Source of the DNA: Bacillota bacterium
Lineage (GTDB): Bacteria > Bacillota > Clostridia > Lachnospirales > Lachnospiraceae
Direction: 5' to 3'
Length of the DNA stretch: 64,000 bases
Assembly (NCBI GenBank): GCA_023395555.1
Contig: JAEWYQ010000049.1
Location: 1 to 64,000, forward strand
This document shows positions 45,485-55,601 of this stretch, piece after piece. Numbering within the stretch: the first letter of the stretch is position 1; every line of letters begins with the position of its first letter. The notes beneath the pieces are model-generated. The model saw nothing but the letters and a program-made list of their open reading frames with translations, did not search any database and was not told the DNA's origin. Both the position numbers and the translations under genes were made by a program.

Positions 45485-46081
45485 ATGGCTAGAGATATGA
45501 GTCCAGTATTAAAGAAATGCAGATCCCTTGGTCTGGAGCCGGCTTACCTGGGAATTGACAAGAAGTCAAACAGAGCATTCTCAAGAGCAGGAAAGAAGAC
45601 CAGCGAATATGGTCTGCAGTTAAGAGAGAAGCAGAAGGCTAAGTTTATCTACGGCATGTTGGAGCAGCCTTTCAGAAACTTATTTGCCAGAGCGCAGAAG
45701 ATGAAGAACGGTACCGCAGGTGAGAATCTGCTTACCTTATTAGAGTTAAGACTGGATAATGTTATGTTCCGCATGGGATACGGCAGAACCAGAAAAGAAG
45801 CAAGACAGATCGTGGATCACAAGCATGTACTGGTGAACGGCAAGTGTGTAAACATCCCGTCTTACACCTTAAAGGCCGGAGATACCATTGAAATTAAAGA
45901 GAAATTCAAGAATACACAGAGATATAAGGATATCTTTGAGGTAACAGACGGAAGAATCGTACCTGCATGGCTGGAGGCAAATCACGAAGCGTTTACAGGT
46001 GTTGTGAAGGAAGTTCCTACAAGAGACCAGATTGATGTTCCGGTAAACGAAGTGTTAATTGTCGAGTTGTACTCAAAATAA
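45485..46081 (+). CDS. rpsD: 30S ribosomal protein S4
   Basis: A 198-residue S4 with the S4 RNA-binding domain near residues 88-150 (RLDNVMFRMGYGRTRKEARQIVDHKHVLVNG). The N-terminal zinc cysteines found in many S4 proteins are missing, so this is the zinc-free form. In Bacillus rpsD is a separate gene; here it is inside the alpha operon as in E. coli, where S4 is the operon repressor. Confidence 0.98.
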   Translation: MARDMSPVLKKCRSLGLEPAYLGIDKKSNRAFSRAGKKTSEYGLQLREKQKAKFIYGMLEQPFRNLFARAQKMKNGTAGENLLTLLELRLDNVMFRMGYGRTRKEARQIVDHKHVLVNGKCVNIPSYTLKAGDTIEIKEKFKNTQRYKDIFEVTDGRIVPAWLEANHEAFTGVVKEVPTRDQIDVPVNEVLIVELYSK

Positions 46082-46121
46082 TTAGAATGCAGCTCAAAAT
46101 ACCCAGAAGGAGGGTCCTGTT

Positions 46122-47081
46122 GTGTTTGATTTTGAAAAACCCAAAATAGAGATTGCAGAAATTTCCGAAGATAAGAAGTTTGGACGTTTTGTGGTAGAAC
46201 CTCTGGAAAGAGGCTATGGTACAACATTAGGTAATTCTCTTAGAAGAATTATGCTTTCATCCTTACCGGGTTCTGCCGTAAGTCAAATTAAGATTGACGG
46301 TGTTGTTCATGAATTTTCTGTCGTTCCGGGCGTTAAGGAAGATGTTACAGAGATCATCATGAACATCAAAAGCTTAGCAATCAAGAACACAAGCGATACG
46401 AACGAGCCTAAGACAGCTTATATCGAGGCTGAGGGCGAGGTTGTAGTGACAGCAGGGGATATACAGGCTGACCCGGATATTGAGATACTTAACCCAGATC
46501 AGGTAATTGCAACCTTATGCGGAGGACCGGACAGCAGGCTTTACATGGAGCTGACCATCACCAACGGCAGGGGCTATGTGAGTGCGGATAAGAATAAGAA
46601 TGATGATCTGCCAATCGGTATTATTCCGATTGACTCCATCTACACACCCGTAGAGCGCGTCAACCTTACAGTTGAGAACACCCGTGTAGGTCAGATTACT
46701 GATTTTGATAAGCTTACCCTGGATGTGTACACCAATGGCACACTCATCCCGGATGAAGCAGTCAGTTTGGCAGCAAAGGTATTGAGCGAGCATCTGAACT
46801 CCTTTATTGATTTGTCCGAACACGCCAAGACCGCAGAGATCATGGTGGAAAAAGAGGACAATGAGAAGGAAAAGGTTCTTGAGATGAACATCGACGAGCT
46901 GGAATTATCCGTTCGTTCGTACAACTGTCTGAAGAGGGCAGGCATCAATACGGTAGAAGAGCTTACCAATAAGACGGCGGAAGACATGATGAAGGTAAGA
47001 AATCTTGGACGTAAGTCATTAGAAGAAGTTCTTGCAAAATTAAAAGAGCTTGGTTTATCTCTAAACGCAAGCGATGAATAG
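46122..47081 (+). CDS. rpoA: DNA-directed RNA polymerase subunit alpha
   Basis: A 319-residue alpha subunit from a GTG at 46122 (ribosome site AAGGAGGG). The N-terminal assembly domain contains [18 protein letters not shown]. The C-terminal domain (about 245-310) has the helix-hairpin-helix [20 protein letters not shown] and [10 protein letters not shown] that contact UP elements and activators. Confidence 0.98.
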   Translation: MFDFEKPKIEIAEISEDKKFGRFVVEPLERGYGTTLGNSLRRIMLSSLPGSAVSQIKIDGVVHEFSVVPGVKEDVTEIIMNIKSLAIKNTSDTNEPKTAYIEAEGEVVVTAGDIQADPDIEILNPDQVIATLCGGPDSRLYMELTITNGRGYVSADKNKNDDLPIGIIPIDSIYTPVERVNLTVENTRVGQITDFDKLTLDVYTNGTLIPDEAVSLAAKVLSEHLNSFIDLSEHAKTAEIMVEKEDNEKEKVLEMNIDELELSVRSYNCLKRAGINTVEELTNKTAEDMMKVRNLGRKSLEEVLAKLKELGLSLNASDE

Positions 47082-47128
47082 TTTCGTAAAAAGATGCGAG
47101 ACGATAAAAGTTTAAAGGAGGGAAACAA

Positions 47129-47665
47129 ATGGCAGGTTATAGAAAGCTTGGAAGAACCGCAAGCCAGAGAAAAGCATTGCTGAGAAACCAAGTGACCAAT
47201 TTATTATACAACGGTAAAATTGTTACAACCGAAGCCAAGGCGAAGGAAATCCGCAGAATTGCCGAGCACATGATCGCACTTGCGGTGAGGGAAAAGGACA
47301 ATTTTGAGACCGTTACGGTAACCGCTAAGGTGGCTCGTAAGGATAAGGACGGCAAGAGAGTGAAGGAAGTTGTAAACGGTAAGAAGGTTACTGTTTTTGA
47401 CGAAGTTCAGAAGACCGTTAAGAAGGACAGCGCAACCCGTCTTCATGCAAGAAAGCAGATGATGAAATATCTCTATCCGGTAACAGAGGTTCCTGCTGAG
47501 AACGCCGGCAAGAAGAGAAATACCAAGGAGATCAACTTATCCGATAAGTTGTTCAACGAAATTGCTCCCAAGTATACCAGCCGTAACGGCGGATATACCA
47601 GAATCGTGAAGATCGGACCTCGTAAGGGCGATGCAGCGATGGAAGTATTAATTGAATTAGTATAG
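47129..47665 (+). CDS. rplQ: 50S ribosomal protein L17 with internal insertion
   Basis: A 178-residue L17. The usual start ([22 protein letters not shown]) and end ([25 protein letters not shown]) are intact, but the protein is about 55-60 residues longer than the roughly 120-residue Bacillus form. The extra part is mostly a Lys/Val-rich segment at about 60-107, plus a short insert near residues 126-137. The insertion is in frame and well conserved in codon use, so it is probably a lineage trait rather than an error. Confidence 0.95.
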   Translation: MAGYRKLGRTASQRKALLRNQVTNLLYNGKIVTTEAKAKEIRRIAEHMIALAVREKDNFETVTVTAKVARKDKDGKRVKEVVNGKKVTVFDEVQKTVKKDSATRLHARKQMMKYLYPVTEVPAENAGKKRNTKEINLSDKLFNEIAPKYTSRNGGYTRIVKIGPRKGDAAMEVLIELV

Positions 47666-47672
47666 GACAGAT

Positions 47673-47712
47673 TAAGGGATCACTTTGCGGAAGAAAGGAT
47701 CCCTTATTTTTT
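47673..47712 (+). terminator. Terminator of the ribosomal protein supercluster
   Basis: AAGGGATC and GATCCCTT pair across a 16-base loop, followed by ATTTTTTT. The remainder of the 301-base gap to ecfA1 is AT-rich, with a TATAAT at 47839-47844 lacking a good -35 and a CTGTGA/TCACAG hairpin at about 47911-47932. Confidence 0.85.
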
Positions 47713-47966
47713 TGGAATAATGGCAGTAATACTTGTGAATTCTATAATAACCAAGAGGCAAATAGAAGTATTTTCCGTGATTTGATATAAAATTTAACAT
47801 ACTTGAAAATATCTATTTTTTTTTATACACTTATGCGGTATAATTTGATGTAATCAGTTGTGCGACAGGTGACATGACAGCTGTAATGATTGCTTTTAAT
47901 ACCGATATACTGTGAGGGCGGATTTTCACAGCCTGAATTCTTAGAAAGAAAGGTAGGGTTACTATT

Positions 47967-48821
47967 ATGGAAATGATTAAGGTACAGGACCTTGCTTATG
48001 AATATATCAGACGGGATGAGGACGGGAATGTGGAGTCCATCAGCCGTGCGATTGACCAGGTGAATCTGGAGGTTAAGAAGGGAGATTTCATCGCGGTGCT
48101 TGGGGCCAATGGTTCCGGGAAATCAACCCTTGCAAAGCATATTAATGCGATTCTCTATCCGACGGAAGGAGCCGTGTGGGTGAATGGCCGGAAGACCTCG
48201 GAGGAGGAGAACCTATGGGATATCCGGCAGAGTGCCGGGATGGTGTTCCAGAACCCGGATAATCAGATTATAGCCACGGTGGTGGAAGAGGATGTAGGCT
48301 TCGGGCCGGAGAATCTGGGAGTTCCCACGGAGGAGATCTGGCAGAGGGTTGAGAACAGCCTGAAGGCAGTGGGTATGCTGGAATTCCGGAACCAGTCTCC
48401 TAACAAGCTGTCCGGCGGACAGAAGCAGCGGGTTGCCATCGCCGGTATTATGGCAATGAAGCCGGAATGCATCATACTGGATGAGCCCACAGCAATGCTG
48501 GACCCCAACGGGCGGAAGGAAGTAATCGCCACAGTACGCGAACTGAATGAAAAGGAGAATGTAACGGTAATCCTGATCACGCATCATATGGATGAGGTTA
48601 TCCATGCCAATAAGGTATTTGTAATGGAAAAGGGACGTGTGGTGATGGAGGGAACTCCCCGGGAGATCTTCTCCCAGGTGGAGGAGATCAAGAGGTACCG
48701 TCTGGATGTTCCCCAGGTAACGGAGCTGGCTTATGAGCTTAGCAGGGCAGGGCTGGAGATCCCCGCAGGAATTCTTACTGTGGATGAGCTGATCCGGTCC
48801 CTGGAGTCTTCGAGGAAATAG
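47967..48821 (+). CDS. ecfA1: Energy-coupling factor transporter ATPase EcfA1
   Basis: A 284-residue ABC ATPase. Walker A is GANGSGKST (about 46-54), the signature LSGGQKQR, Walker [13 protein letters not shown] and the switch histidine in ILITHHMDE. With EcfA2 and EcfT it forms the shared energising module for vitamin and metal uptake through separate S-components. None of those lies in the window, so this is a group II ECF system. Standard location after rplQ. Confidence 0.97.
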   Translation: MEMIKVQDLAYEYIRRDEDGNVESISRAIDQVNLEVKKGDFIAVLGANGSGKSTLAKHINAILYPTEGAVWVNGRKTSEEENLWDIRQSAGMVFQNPDNQIIATVVEEDVGFGPENLGVPTEEIWQRVENSLKAVGMLEFRNQSPNKLSGGQKQRVAIAGIMAMKPECIILDEPTAMLDPNGRKEVIATVRELNEKENVTVILITHHMDEVIHANKVFVMEKGRVVMEGTPREIFSQVEEIKRYRLDVPQVTELAYELSRAGLEIPAGILTVDELIRSLESSRK

Positions 48822-48839
48822 CAAAGGAACCGAAAGCAG

Positions 48840-49709
48840 GTGAAGGAAATGCAGATCATATTTGATAAGGTAAATTATATCTATGGCGGCGGCACCGCAT
48901 TTGCCAGGCATGCCATTAAGGATGTCAGCTTTACAATCCGCAAGGGGGAATTCATTGGCCTGATCGGACACACCGGCTCCGGTAAATCGACCCTGATCCA
49001 GCATATGAACGGATTGATTAAGGCTACCAGCGGCCATATCTATTTTAACGGAGAGGATATCTATGATCCCAAGTATAAGCTGAGAGAGCTGCGCAGCAAG
49101 GTGGGGCTGGTATTCCAGTATCCCGAGCATCAGCTCTTTGAAACCACGGTATTCAAGGATGTGCTGTTCGGACCCTCGAATCTGGGACTGGACAAACTGG
49201 AATGCGAGCTCCGGGCCTATCATGCCCTGAAAATGGTCGGTCTGGGTGAGGAGCTGCTGGATGCTTCCCCCTTCGAGCTGTCCGGAGGACAAAAGCGCCG
49301 CGTTGCTATTGCAGGAGTGCTTGCAATGAAACCGGAGGTATTGATTTTGGATGAACCTACTGCAGGCCTGGATCCCAAGGGCCGGGATGACATTCTGGAG
49401 CAGATTGCCGGACTTCACCGGGAGAGCGGACTGACCATTGTCCTGGTGACCCATAGCATGGAGGATGTGGCAAATTATGCGGACCGTCTCTTTGTGATGA
49501 ACAAGGGAGAGCTGGTGCTGCAGCATCCCACGAAGGAAGTGTTTGCCCATTACCGGGAGCTGGAGCAGATGCATCTGGCCGCTCCCCAGGTAACTTACAT
49601 TATGAATGCGCTGAAGGACCGGGGCTACCCCGTATCAACGGATGCCACCACCATAACAGAAGCGAAGAATGAGATACTGAAAATCTTTCGAGGAAGTGAG
49701 AAGCTATGA
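48840..49709 (+). CDS. ecfA2: Energy-coupling factor transporter ATPase EcfA2
   Basis: A 289-residue ABC ATPase with GHTGSGKST, LSGGQKRR and LILDEPTAGLD motifs, forming a heterodimer with EcfA1. The start at 48840 is a GTG shortly after CGAAAGCAGG; an ATG at 48849 is a plausible alternative. Its stop overlaps the ecfT ATG by four bases (ATGA). Confidence 0.96.
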   Translation: MKEMQIIFDKVNYIYGGGTAFARHAIKDVSFTIRKGEFIGLIGHTGSGKSTLIQHMNGLIKATSGHIYFNGEDIYDPKYKLRELRSKVGLVFQYPEHQLFETTVFKDVLFGPSNLGLDKLECELRAYHALKMVGLGEELLDASPFELSGGQKRRVAIAGVLAMKPEVLILDEPTAGLDPKGRDDILEQIAGLHRESGLTIVLVTHSMEDVANYADRLFVMNKGELVLQHPTKEVFAHYRELEQMHLAAPQVTYIMNALKDRGYPVSTDATTITEAKNEILKIFRGSEKL

Positions 49710-50518
49710 TACGAGATATCACCATCGGGCAGTATTATCCCACGAATTCCATACTACACCGGCTGGATCCGCGAGTAAAGCTGATCGGGACCTTTGCGTT
49801 TATTGTATCCCTGTTCCTGTTCCGGTCTTTTTATGGATATATTGCAGTTACCGTATTTCTTTTTACCATCATTAAGCTGTCCAGGGTGCCTTTGGGATTT
49901 ATCGTGAAGGGCTTGAAGGCAGTTGTAATTCTGTTGCTGTTTACCCTGTTTTTTAATGTGTTCTTTACACCGGGAGAGCCTCTGATTCAATATGGTTTCT
50001 TAAAAATCACAAAAGAGGGGCTCAAAAATTCGGGCTTCATGGCAATTCGTCTGATCTATTTGATTATCGGATCTTCCCTGATGACCTTTACCACCACGCC
50101 GAACCAGCTGACGGATGGTCTGGAGAAGGTGCTGCGCCCTTTGAAGCATATCAAGGTACCCGTGCATGAGATCTCCATGATGATGTCCATCGCCCTGCGC
50201 TTTATTCCTATTTTACTGGAGGAAACCGATAAGATTATGAAGGCACAGATGGCAAGAGGCGCTGATTTTGAATCAGGCGGAGTATTAAAGAGAGCGAAGA
50301 GCTTGATTCCCCTGCTGGTCCCTCTGTTCGTCTCCGCTTTTCGCAGGGCAAATGACCTGGCAATGGCAATGGAGGCCAGATGTTACCGCGGCGGGGAAGG
50401 CAGAACAAAGATGAAGCCCTTGCACTACAAGGGCAGGGATTATGGAGCCTACTTGAGCCTGGCGGTCTATTTGGGAGTAATTGTGGCCGTTCGTATTATA
50501 GAGAAGGCTGTTTTATAA
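49706..50518 (+). CDS. ecfT: Energy-coupling factor transporter membrane subunit EcfT
   Basis: A 270-residue membrane protein with about five to six helices and the two ATPase-coupling helices carrying Ala-Arg-Gly and Arg-containing motifs (QMARGADFES, MAMEARCYRGG). It couples EcfA1A2 to exchangeable S-components. Overlaps ecfA2 and precedes truA. Confidence 0.96.
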   Translation: MIRDITIGQYYPTNSILHRLDPRVKLIGTFAFIVSLFLFRSFYGYIAVTVFLFTIIKLSRVPLGFIVKGLKAVVILLLFTLFFNVFFTPGEPLIQYGFLKITKEGLKNSGFMAIRLIYLIIGSSLMTFTTTPNQLTDGLEKVLRPLKHIKVPVHEISMMMSIALRFIPILLEETDKIMKAQMARGADFESGGVLKRAKSLIPLLVPLFVSAFRRANDLAMAMEARCYRGGEGRTKMKPLHYKGRDYGAYLSLAVYLGVIVAVRIIEKAVL

Positions 50519-50576
50519 AGGGCTTGTACCATAAAAGCAGGCGAAACAATAGTATTATCATAAAAGTGAGTGAATT

Positions 50577-51317
50577 ATGAGAAGAATTAAGCTTGTAGTA
50601 GCATATGATGGTACAGGATACTGCGGCTGGCAGCTGCAGCCGGGGCAGCCTACCATTGAGGCTGAATTAAATAAAGCCCTGTCTGGGCTGCTTAGGGAAG
50701 AGATTGCGGTGATTGGAGCCAGCCGGACGGATTCCGGGGTTCACGCCCTGGGAAATGTGGCGGTTTTTGACACGGAAAGCGCTATACCGGCAGAAAAGAT
50801 CTGCCCTGCCTTGAATGTGCGGCTTCCGGAGGATATCCGCATACAGGCCTCTATGGAAGTGGATCCGGATTTTCATCCCCGCAGGAGAGCCAGCCAAAAG
50901 ACTTATGAATACAGGATCTTAAACCGCAGGGTGGCGGTGCCGACACAGCGGCTCTATTCCGCCTTTGTCTACTATACCCTGGATCCGGTCCGGATGCAGG
51001 AGGCGGCGGATTATCTGGTGGGGGAGCATGATTTTAAAAGCTTCTGTTCCGTGAAGACTCAGGTGACGGATACGGTACGAAGGATTTACAAGGCGGAGAT
51101 TTTCCGCCAGGAGGAGTGCATTGTCATAAGAGTTACCGGCAGCGGCTTTCTTTATAATATGGTAAGGATAATTGCGGGAACCCTGATTGAAGTGGGGAGA
51201 GGGGCCTATCCTCCCGATAGAGTACGGGAGATGCTGCGGGGGTGTGACCGGAGCCTGGCCGGCCCTACGGCATTAGCCCGGGGGCTGACCCTGATTGGAA
51301 TTGAATATCTGGAGTGA
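50577..51317 (+). CDS. truA: tRNA pseudouridine(38-40) synthase TruA
   Basis: A 246-residue synthase that makes pseudouridine at positions 38-40 of the tRNA anticodon arm. The catalytic Asp52 lies in GASRTDSGVHA. YDGTGYCGWQLQPGQPTIE is the family start. Follows ecfT, as in Bacillus, but the usual rplM-rpsI pair does not come next. Confidence 0.97.
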   Translation: MRRIKLVVAYDGTGYCGWQLQPGQPTIEAELNKALSGLLREEIAVIGASRTDSGVHALGNVAVFDTESAIPAEKICPALNVRLPEDIRIQASMEVDPDFHPRRRASQKTYEYRILNRRVAVPTQRLYSAFVYYTLDPVRMQEAADYLVGEHDFKSFCSVKTQVTDTVRRIYKAEIFRQEECIVIRVTGSGFLYNMVRIIAGTLIEVGRGAYPPDRVREMLRGCDRSLAGPTALARGLTLIGIEYLE

Positions 51318-51388
51318 GCAAGGCTGCTAATAAAACGTTTATTCGGAGTTCATTATAGTAAATCTATTTGTTAAGCGGAGTGGTGAGT

Positions 51389-52078
51389 ATGTTTGAATTT
51401 TCAACGGATTTAAGTTCAGTAAATGATACCTCGATTGTAATCCGGCTTTTTATGTCAATCCTATGCGGGGGAATTATCGGATACGAAAGAGGGAGGGCAG
51501 GGCGTCCGGCAGGGCTGCGCACCCATATTCTTGTCTGCCTGGGTTCTACACTGGCAATCCTTACAAACCAGTATGTATATGAGAAGTACGGAGTTAGTGA
51601 TCCGACCCGGCTTGGCGCACAGGTCATCTCCGGCATCGGTTTTCTTGGAGCAGGAACCATTATTGTGACCGGCAGACACCAGGTGAAGGGACTCACCACT
51701 GCCGCCGGTCTATGGGCCACAGCCTGTATGGGACTGGCGATTGGAGTTGGCTTCTACAAGGCGGCTATAGTCGGATGTTTGTTAATTTTCTTTTCTACCG
51801 TTGTGCTGCACCGTTTGGATAATTATATGCTGTCAAAATCAAAGAATTTGGATGTTTACGTGGAATTTGGGAAATCGGCGCTGATTACCAATGTGCTGGA
51901 TAACCTGAGGCAGCTGGATCTGAATATAGAATCGGTTGAGATGGTGAAGCCCACCTATGGTTCAGACGCTTCTTCCGCCGCAATCATGACATTGAGGCTG
52001 AGAAAGAAGAAGATGAGAATGGATGTAATTACGCGGATCAACCAGATTGAAGGAATTGTATTTGCGGAAGAGATATAG
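51389..52078 (+). CDS. MgtC/SapB-family membrane protein
   Basis: A 229-residue protein with four or five N-terminal helices bearing the family motifs GGIIGYERGRAGRPAGLRTHILVCLGS and GIGFLGAGTIIV...GLTTAAGLWATACMG. A C-terminal ACT-like cytosolic domain follows at about 155-229. Related proteins are linked to magnesium-limited growth or inhibition of ATP synthase. The start at ATG 51389 is chosen because it follows GGAGTGGTG; an upstream TTG is less likely. No magnesium riboswitch is visible upstream. Confidence 0.88.
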   Translation: MFEFSTDLSSVNDTSIVIRLFMSILCGGIIGYERGRAGRPAGLRTHILVCLGSTLAILTNQYVYEKYGVSDPTRLGAQVISGIGFLGAGTIIVTGRHQVKGLTTAAGLWATACMGLAIGVGFYKAAIVGCLLIFFSTVVLHRLDNYMLSKSKNLDVYVEFGKSALITNVLDNLRQLDLNIESVEMVKPTYGSDASSAAIMTLRLRKKKMRMDVITRINQIEGIVFAEEI

Positions 52079-52165
52079 CATGCCGCGCGGCGTCATTACA
52101 TCCGGAAGATATACATGGTTGACAGTTCAAACCGGCAATGCCGTTCTGCGTTCTATAGGAGGAAT

Positions 52166-52216
52166 AAAAGGCCGGAGGAAAGAAGCACAGCATGCGCTTC
52201 TTTCCTCCGGCCTTTT
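52166..52216. terminator. Strong bidirectional terminator
   Basis: A perfect 21-base stem running from AAAAGGCCGGAGG at 52166 to CCTCCGGCCTTTT at 52216, with a short 9-base loop. It separates the MgtC-family gene from the convergent ABC transporter gene. Confidence 0.92.
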
Positions 52217-52239
52217 AAATCGTCTATTTTACAAGAAAG

Positions 52240-55200
52240 TTATTCTGTACGCAGAGCTACCACAGGATCCTTTTTCGCTGCACTTCTCGACGGGATCAAG
52301 CCTGCGATCAGAGACAGTGCAACACTGATCAGGATCAGAACGGAGGCCGCCGGCAATGGCAGGAAGGCGTTCAGGGACAGAATGCCGGTCACGCTGTGAA
52401 GAATCAGATTAATGGGGATACACAGCAGGTACGTAATCCCGACGCCCAGCAGACCGGAAGCAAAGCCGATGATTACGGTTTCCGCATTAAACATGCTGGA
52501 AACATCGCCCTTCGATGCACCGATAGCGCGCAGGATACCGATCTCTTTGGTACGTTCCTGAACAGAAATCAGTGTGATGACACCGATCATGATGGAGGAT
52601 ACCACCAGTGAAATGGCAACGAAAGCCAGCAGGACATAGGTGATTGCATTGATGATTGTCGTAACGGAAGCCATCATAATGCCGATATAATCTGTATATT
52701 TGATCTGGGACAGTTCATCCACACCCTTGTTATATCCTGAAATCGCTTCTTCTATGATATCCTTGTTGGCAAAAGAGGATGCGTAAATGTTGATTGCAGA
52801 AGGGGATTCCAGATCGATGCAGCCCATTTTCATGAGATTGTCCTCATAGGTGGATTCGGAAAATACCACAATCTCATCATAATAGGATGCACATTGCTCC
52901 GTCGTATAGGCGGCCAGAGCCTGATCCATCGCTGCCGCAAGCTGTGCAGGAGACATCTCGCTCATTTGCTGCTGAACCTGTGCGGCATACTGGGCCTTGA
53001 TCTGTTCGGCAACCGATTGGGCAAATAACTCGTTGATTTCTTCATCACTCATGGAGGAGAGGTAGGACTGAATTCTTCCCTCCTCCACACTCATCTGCTG
53101 CGTTATAGCTTGAGCCATAGCGCTTTCTATGTCCGCACGGGTGTAGCCCTTCATCGCATCCGCAGTCATGGCTTCCAGCTGATCCTGAGGCGGTATGCTC
53201 ATAATATTTACATACGAGGATGCCTTGGCTTTTTCATCCATTCCGGCAATGTAGGCACGCAGTTCCTTTTCTTTTTCAGCAGCCGACAGATTGCCGGTGT
53301 TTGCCTTGAAGGGAAGGCCGGTCAGGATATCGGTCTTGCTGTTGCTTCTCTGGGCTTCAATCACCTTAGAATCCCTTGCGTGTGCAGCTACATATTCGGT
53401 CAGGCCCTTTGTGTAAGCGATGGAACCGGACAGCATGGCAGACTGTGTGTTTTCGTTGGGACGGATAATGCCGGTTACCTTTAGGGTCAGTCCGTTGTCA
53501 TACAGATATCGGAGGCCCGCATCGGTTTTTCTCAGATCCGTGTACAGGCCGGTAGCTTCATCATAGCTGTAGCAGTCCGAGTTGAGAATAATTCGGAATT
53601 CCATGTTGCAGATATCTTCATAGGACCATTTCGCTTCGCCCATTTCCAGATCAGATCTGTTCAGAGCGGCATCCATGATGGCATCGATGGCTTCTCTGGA
53701 TTCCAGACCAAGGGCATACAGCGTCATGTCGTCCAGCTCGTTGTTTTTATCAAGAACCAGAACGATTTCATTACTGCTGTTAGGCCAGATACCGTAGACT
53801 ACGTCATATTGCTTCTTCAGCAGATCGTTGACCGGCTCGCCGTTTTTCCCGGACAGCATCTCCTGCCATAGGTTCATGGATACCATACCCATGGAAGAGC
53901 CCATGGACAGCATGGGGGAGGAGCTCCCAAGAGAGGAGCTTCCGGTCAGGGAAGTGAGGGAGGACATGTCCGCCCCCAGGTATTCGGACATCAGCTCCTG
54001 CAGGAGAGCCTGTGTATCGGAATGAATGATACTGCCGTCAATATTCTTCGTGTAAACCAAAAGATCCAGGTCATAAGAATACTGTGTGCCGGTAATGGCT
54101 TGACTTAGCCCGTCCTCCGCCGAAGATAAGCGGGACTCGCCCGAGCCGCCGCTTGCTGTGTCGGCGGACAATTCCTGTTCAAGATACTCCTTGAAGGACT
54201 TCAGATCATTTTCCCTGCTTTCCAGGTTGTTTAAGGAGGTCAGCATATCATAGATGGCAGATTTTTTGTAGACCGCATCCTTATCATGGTTGATCTCCGG
54301 GTTATTGACCTTCATAAAGGTTTCCATCAGGGAGGTCATATCCACCGAGGTTTTCTCGATGGTCAGCGGATAGGAGGATAAAGCATCCTCCTGCACAGAA
54401 TCAATATATGCCGTTGTGCCCTGTGACACAGCGAGAATTAGAGAAATTCCCATGATTCCGATACTGCCGGCGAAGGCAGTCAGGGTGGTTCGTCCCTTTT
54501 TGGTGAAGAGATTTTTCAGCGACAGGCGGAAAGCTGTCCAGAATGACATGGACGGTTTCTTTGTCTTGGCTGCAGGATGGGCGGATTGTCCCTTGTCACT
54601 GCCGCTTCCTCCTCTAACCTGATCCCGTTGCATTGCGGATTGGTATTCTTCCGCCGCAAGAGGGGCGGAATCATCGGTGATTTTACCGTCCAGCATCCGG
54701 ATAATTCTGGAGGAGTACCGCTGCGCCAGATCCGGATTGTGTGTTACCATGATGACCAGGCGGCTGCGGGAGATCTCCTTGAGAATATCCATAACCTGTA
54801 CGCTGGTCTCCGTGTCCAGGGCGCCCGTTGGTTCATCGGCAAGGATGATGTCCGGATCGTTGACAAGGGCACGCGCAATGGCAACACGCTGCATCTGGCC
54901 TCCGGATATCTGGTTCGGCTTTTTATGCAGCTGATCCCCAAGGCCCACCTGCTCAAGGGCTTGCTTCGCCCGGTCTTTTCGCTCTGTTTTGGATACGCCT
55001 GAAAGGGTCAGGGCAATTTCAACATTCTGCAGTACGGTTTGGTGGGGGATCAGATTGTAGCCCTGAAATACAAATCCGATGGAATGATTTCGATAGGCGT
55101 CCCAATCCCGGTCCTTGAAGTCCTTTGTTGATCTACCGTTGATGATGAGGTCACCGCTTGTATATTGGTCAAGTCCGCCGATAATGTTCAGCATGGTGGT

Positions 55201-55332
55201 CTTTCCGCAGCCGGAGGGACCTAATATAGAGACAAATTCATTTTTCCGGAAGCTGAGATCAATCCCTTTCAGCGCATTCACAAGACCATCACCGGCGGGA
55301 TAATCTTTCACTATTTTTCGCAACTCTAACAT
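52240..55332 (-). CDS. Fused ABC transporter ATPase-permease, MacB/FtsX type
   Basis: A 1030-residue protein. Residues 1-225 form a LolD/MacB-type ATPase (Walker A GPSGCGKTT 38-46, signature ISGGQMQR, Walker B IILADEPTGALD). TM1 at about 280-305 is followed by an outer domain of about 590 residues rich in Gln, Met and Ala helices, then three C-terminal helices with FtsX signature (about 898-1020, VISV QERTKEIGILRAIGAS region). Such proteins act as mechanotransmitters for antibiotic defence or lipoprotein handling rather than importers. It is divergent from a two-component system that may control it. Substrate unknown. Confidence 0.9.
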   Translation of the reverse strand: MLELRKIVKDYPAGDGLVNALKGIDLSFRKNEFVSILGPSGCGKTTMLNIIGGLDQYTSGDLIINGRSTKDFKDRDWDAYRNHSIGFVFQGYNLIPHQTVLQNVEIALTLSGVSKTERKDRAKQALEQVGLGDQLHKKPNQISGGQMQRVAIARALVNDPDIILADEPTGALDTETSVQVMDILKEISRSRLVIMVTHNPDLAQRYSSRIIRMLDGKITDDSAPLAAEEYQSAMQRDQVRGGSGSDKGQSAHPAAKTKKPSMSFWTAFRLSLKNLFTKKGRTTLTAFAGSIGIMGISLILAVSQGTTAYIDSVQEDALSSYPLTIEKTSVDMTSLMETFMKVNNPEINHDKDAVYKKSAIYDMLTSLNNLESRENDLKSFKEYLEQELSADTASGGSGESRLSSAEDGLSQAITGTQYSYDLDLLVYTKNIDGSIIHSDTQALLQELMSEYLGADMSSLTSLTGSSSLGSSSPMLSMGSSMGMVSMNLWQEMLSGKNGEPVNDLLKKQYDVVYGIWPNSSNEIVLVLDKNNELDDMTLYALGLESREAIDAIMDAALNRSDLEMGEAKWSYEDICNMEFRIILNSDCYSYDEATGLYTDLRKTDAGLRYLYDNGLTLKVTGIIRPNENTQSAMLSGSIAYTKGLTEYVAAHARDSKVIEAQRSNSKTDILTGLPFKANTGNLSAAEKEKELRAYIAGMDEKAKASSYVNIMSIPPQDQLEAMTADAMKGYTRADIESAMAQAITQQMSVEEGRIQSYLSSMSDEEINELFAQSVAEQIKAQYAAQVQQQMSEMSPAQLAAAMDQALAAYTTEQCASYYDEIVVFSESTYEDNLMKMGCIDLESPSAINIYASSFANKDIIEEAISGYNKGVDELSQIKYTDYIGIMMASVTTIINAITYVLLAFVAISLVVSSIMIGVITLISVQERTKEIGILRAIGASKGDVSSMFNAETVIIGFASGLLGVGITYLLCIPINLILHSVTGILSLNAFLPLPAASVLILISVALSLIAGLIPSRSAAKKDPVVALRTE

Positions 55333-55482
55333 GTCATCTAACTCCTTATATGAATACTTTCAATTTCGATTGCAACAGGTATTGTAGCCCTCTTCCAATA
55401 ACTGAAAATTAACTCAGAAGGTGTAATCATAAACAAAATATGAAATTTCGGAATACCTGGTTAATTTTTGGTTAATTGTTAT

Positions 55483-55560
55483 GGTATAATGTCGATAGAC
55501 ATTATACTGCGCATCCTGGTCGTCACGGATCAGTGCAATAATCTGCGGAGGACAGGATGC
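55483..55560. repeat. Dispersed palindromic repeat, partial copy C, in the divergent promoter region
   Basis: GGTATAATGTC-GATA-GACATTATACT (55483-55508) is nearly identical to the palindrome of copy B. It is followed by GCATCCTG (55511-55518), also shared, which here pairs with CAGGATGC (55553-55560) to close a larger loop. The palindrome contains TATAAT (55485-55490), so it may supply the -10 of the response regulator promoter. No strong -35 is visible. Confidence 0.8.
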
Positions 55561-55601
55561 TATATCATATATTGTAAACAACTGCGGAGGAGGTATACGC
55601 C

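Noticed and set aside
48213..49574. A 453-codon open frame on the reverse strand across ecfA1 and ecfA2
   Set aside because: It lies fully opposite two well-supported ABC ATPase genes, has no ribosome site or family resemblance, and follows the codon bias of the forward genes.
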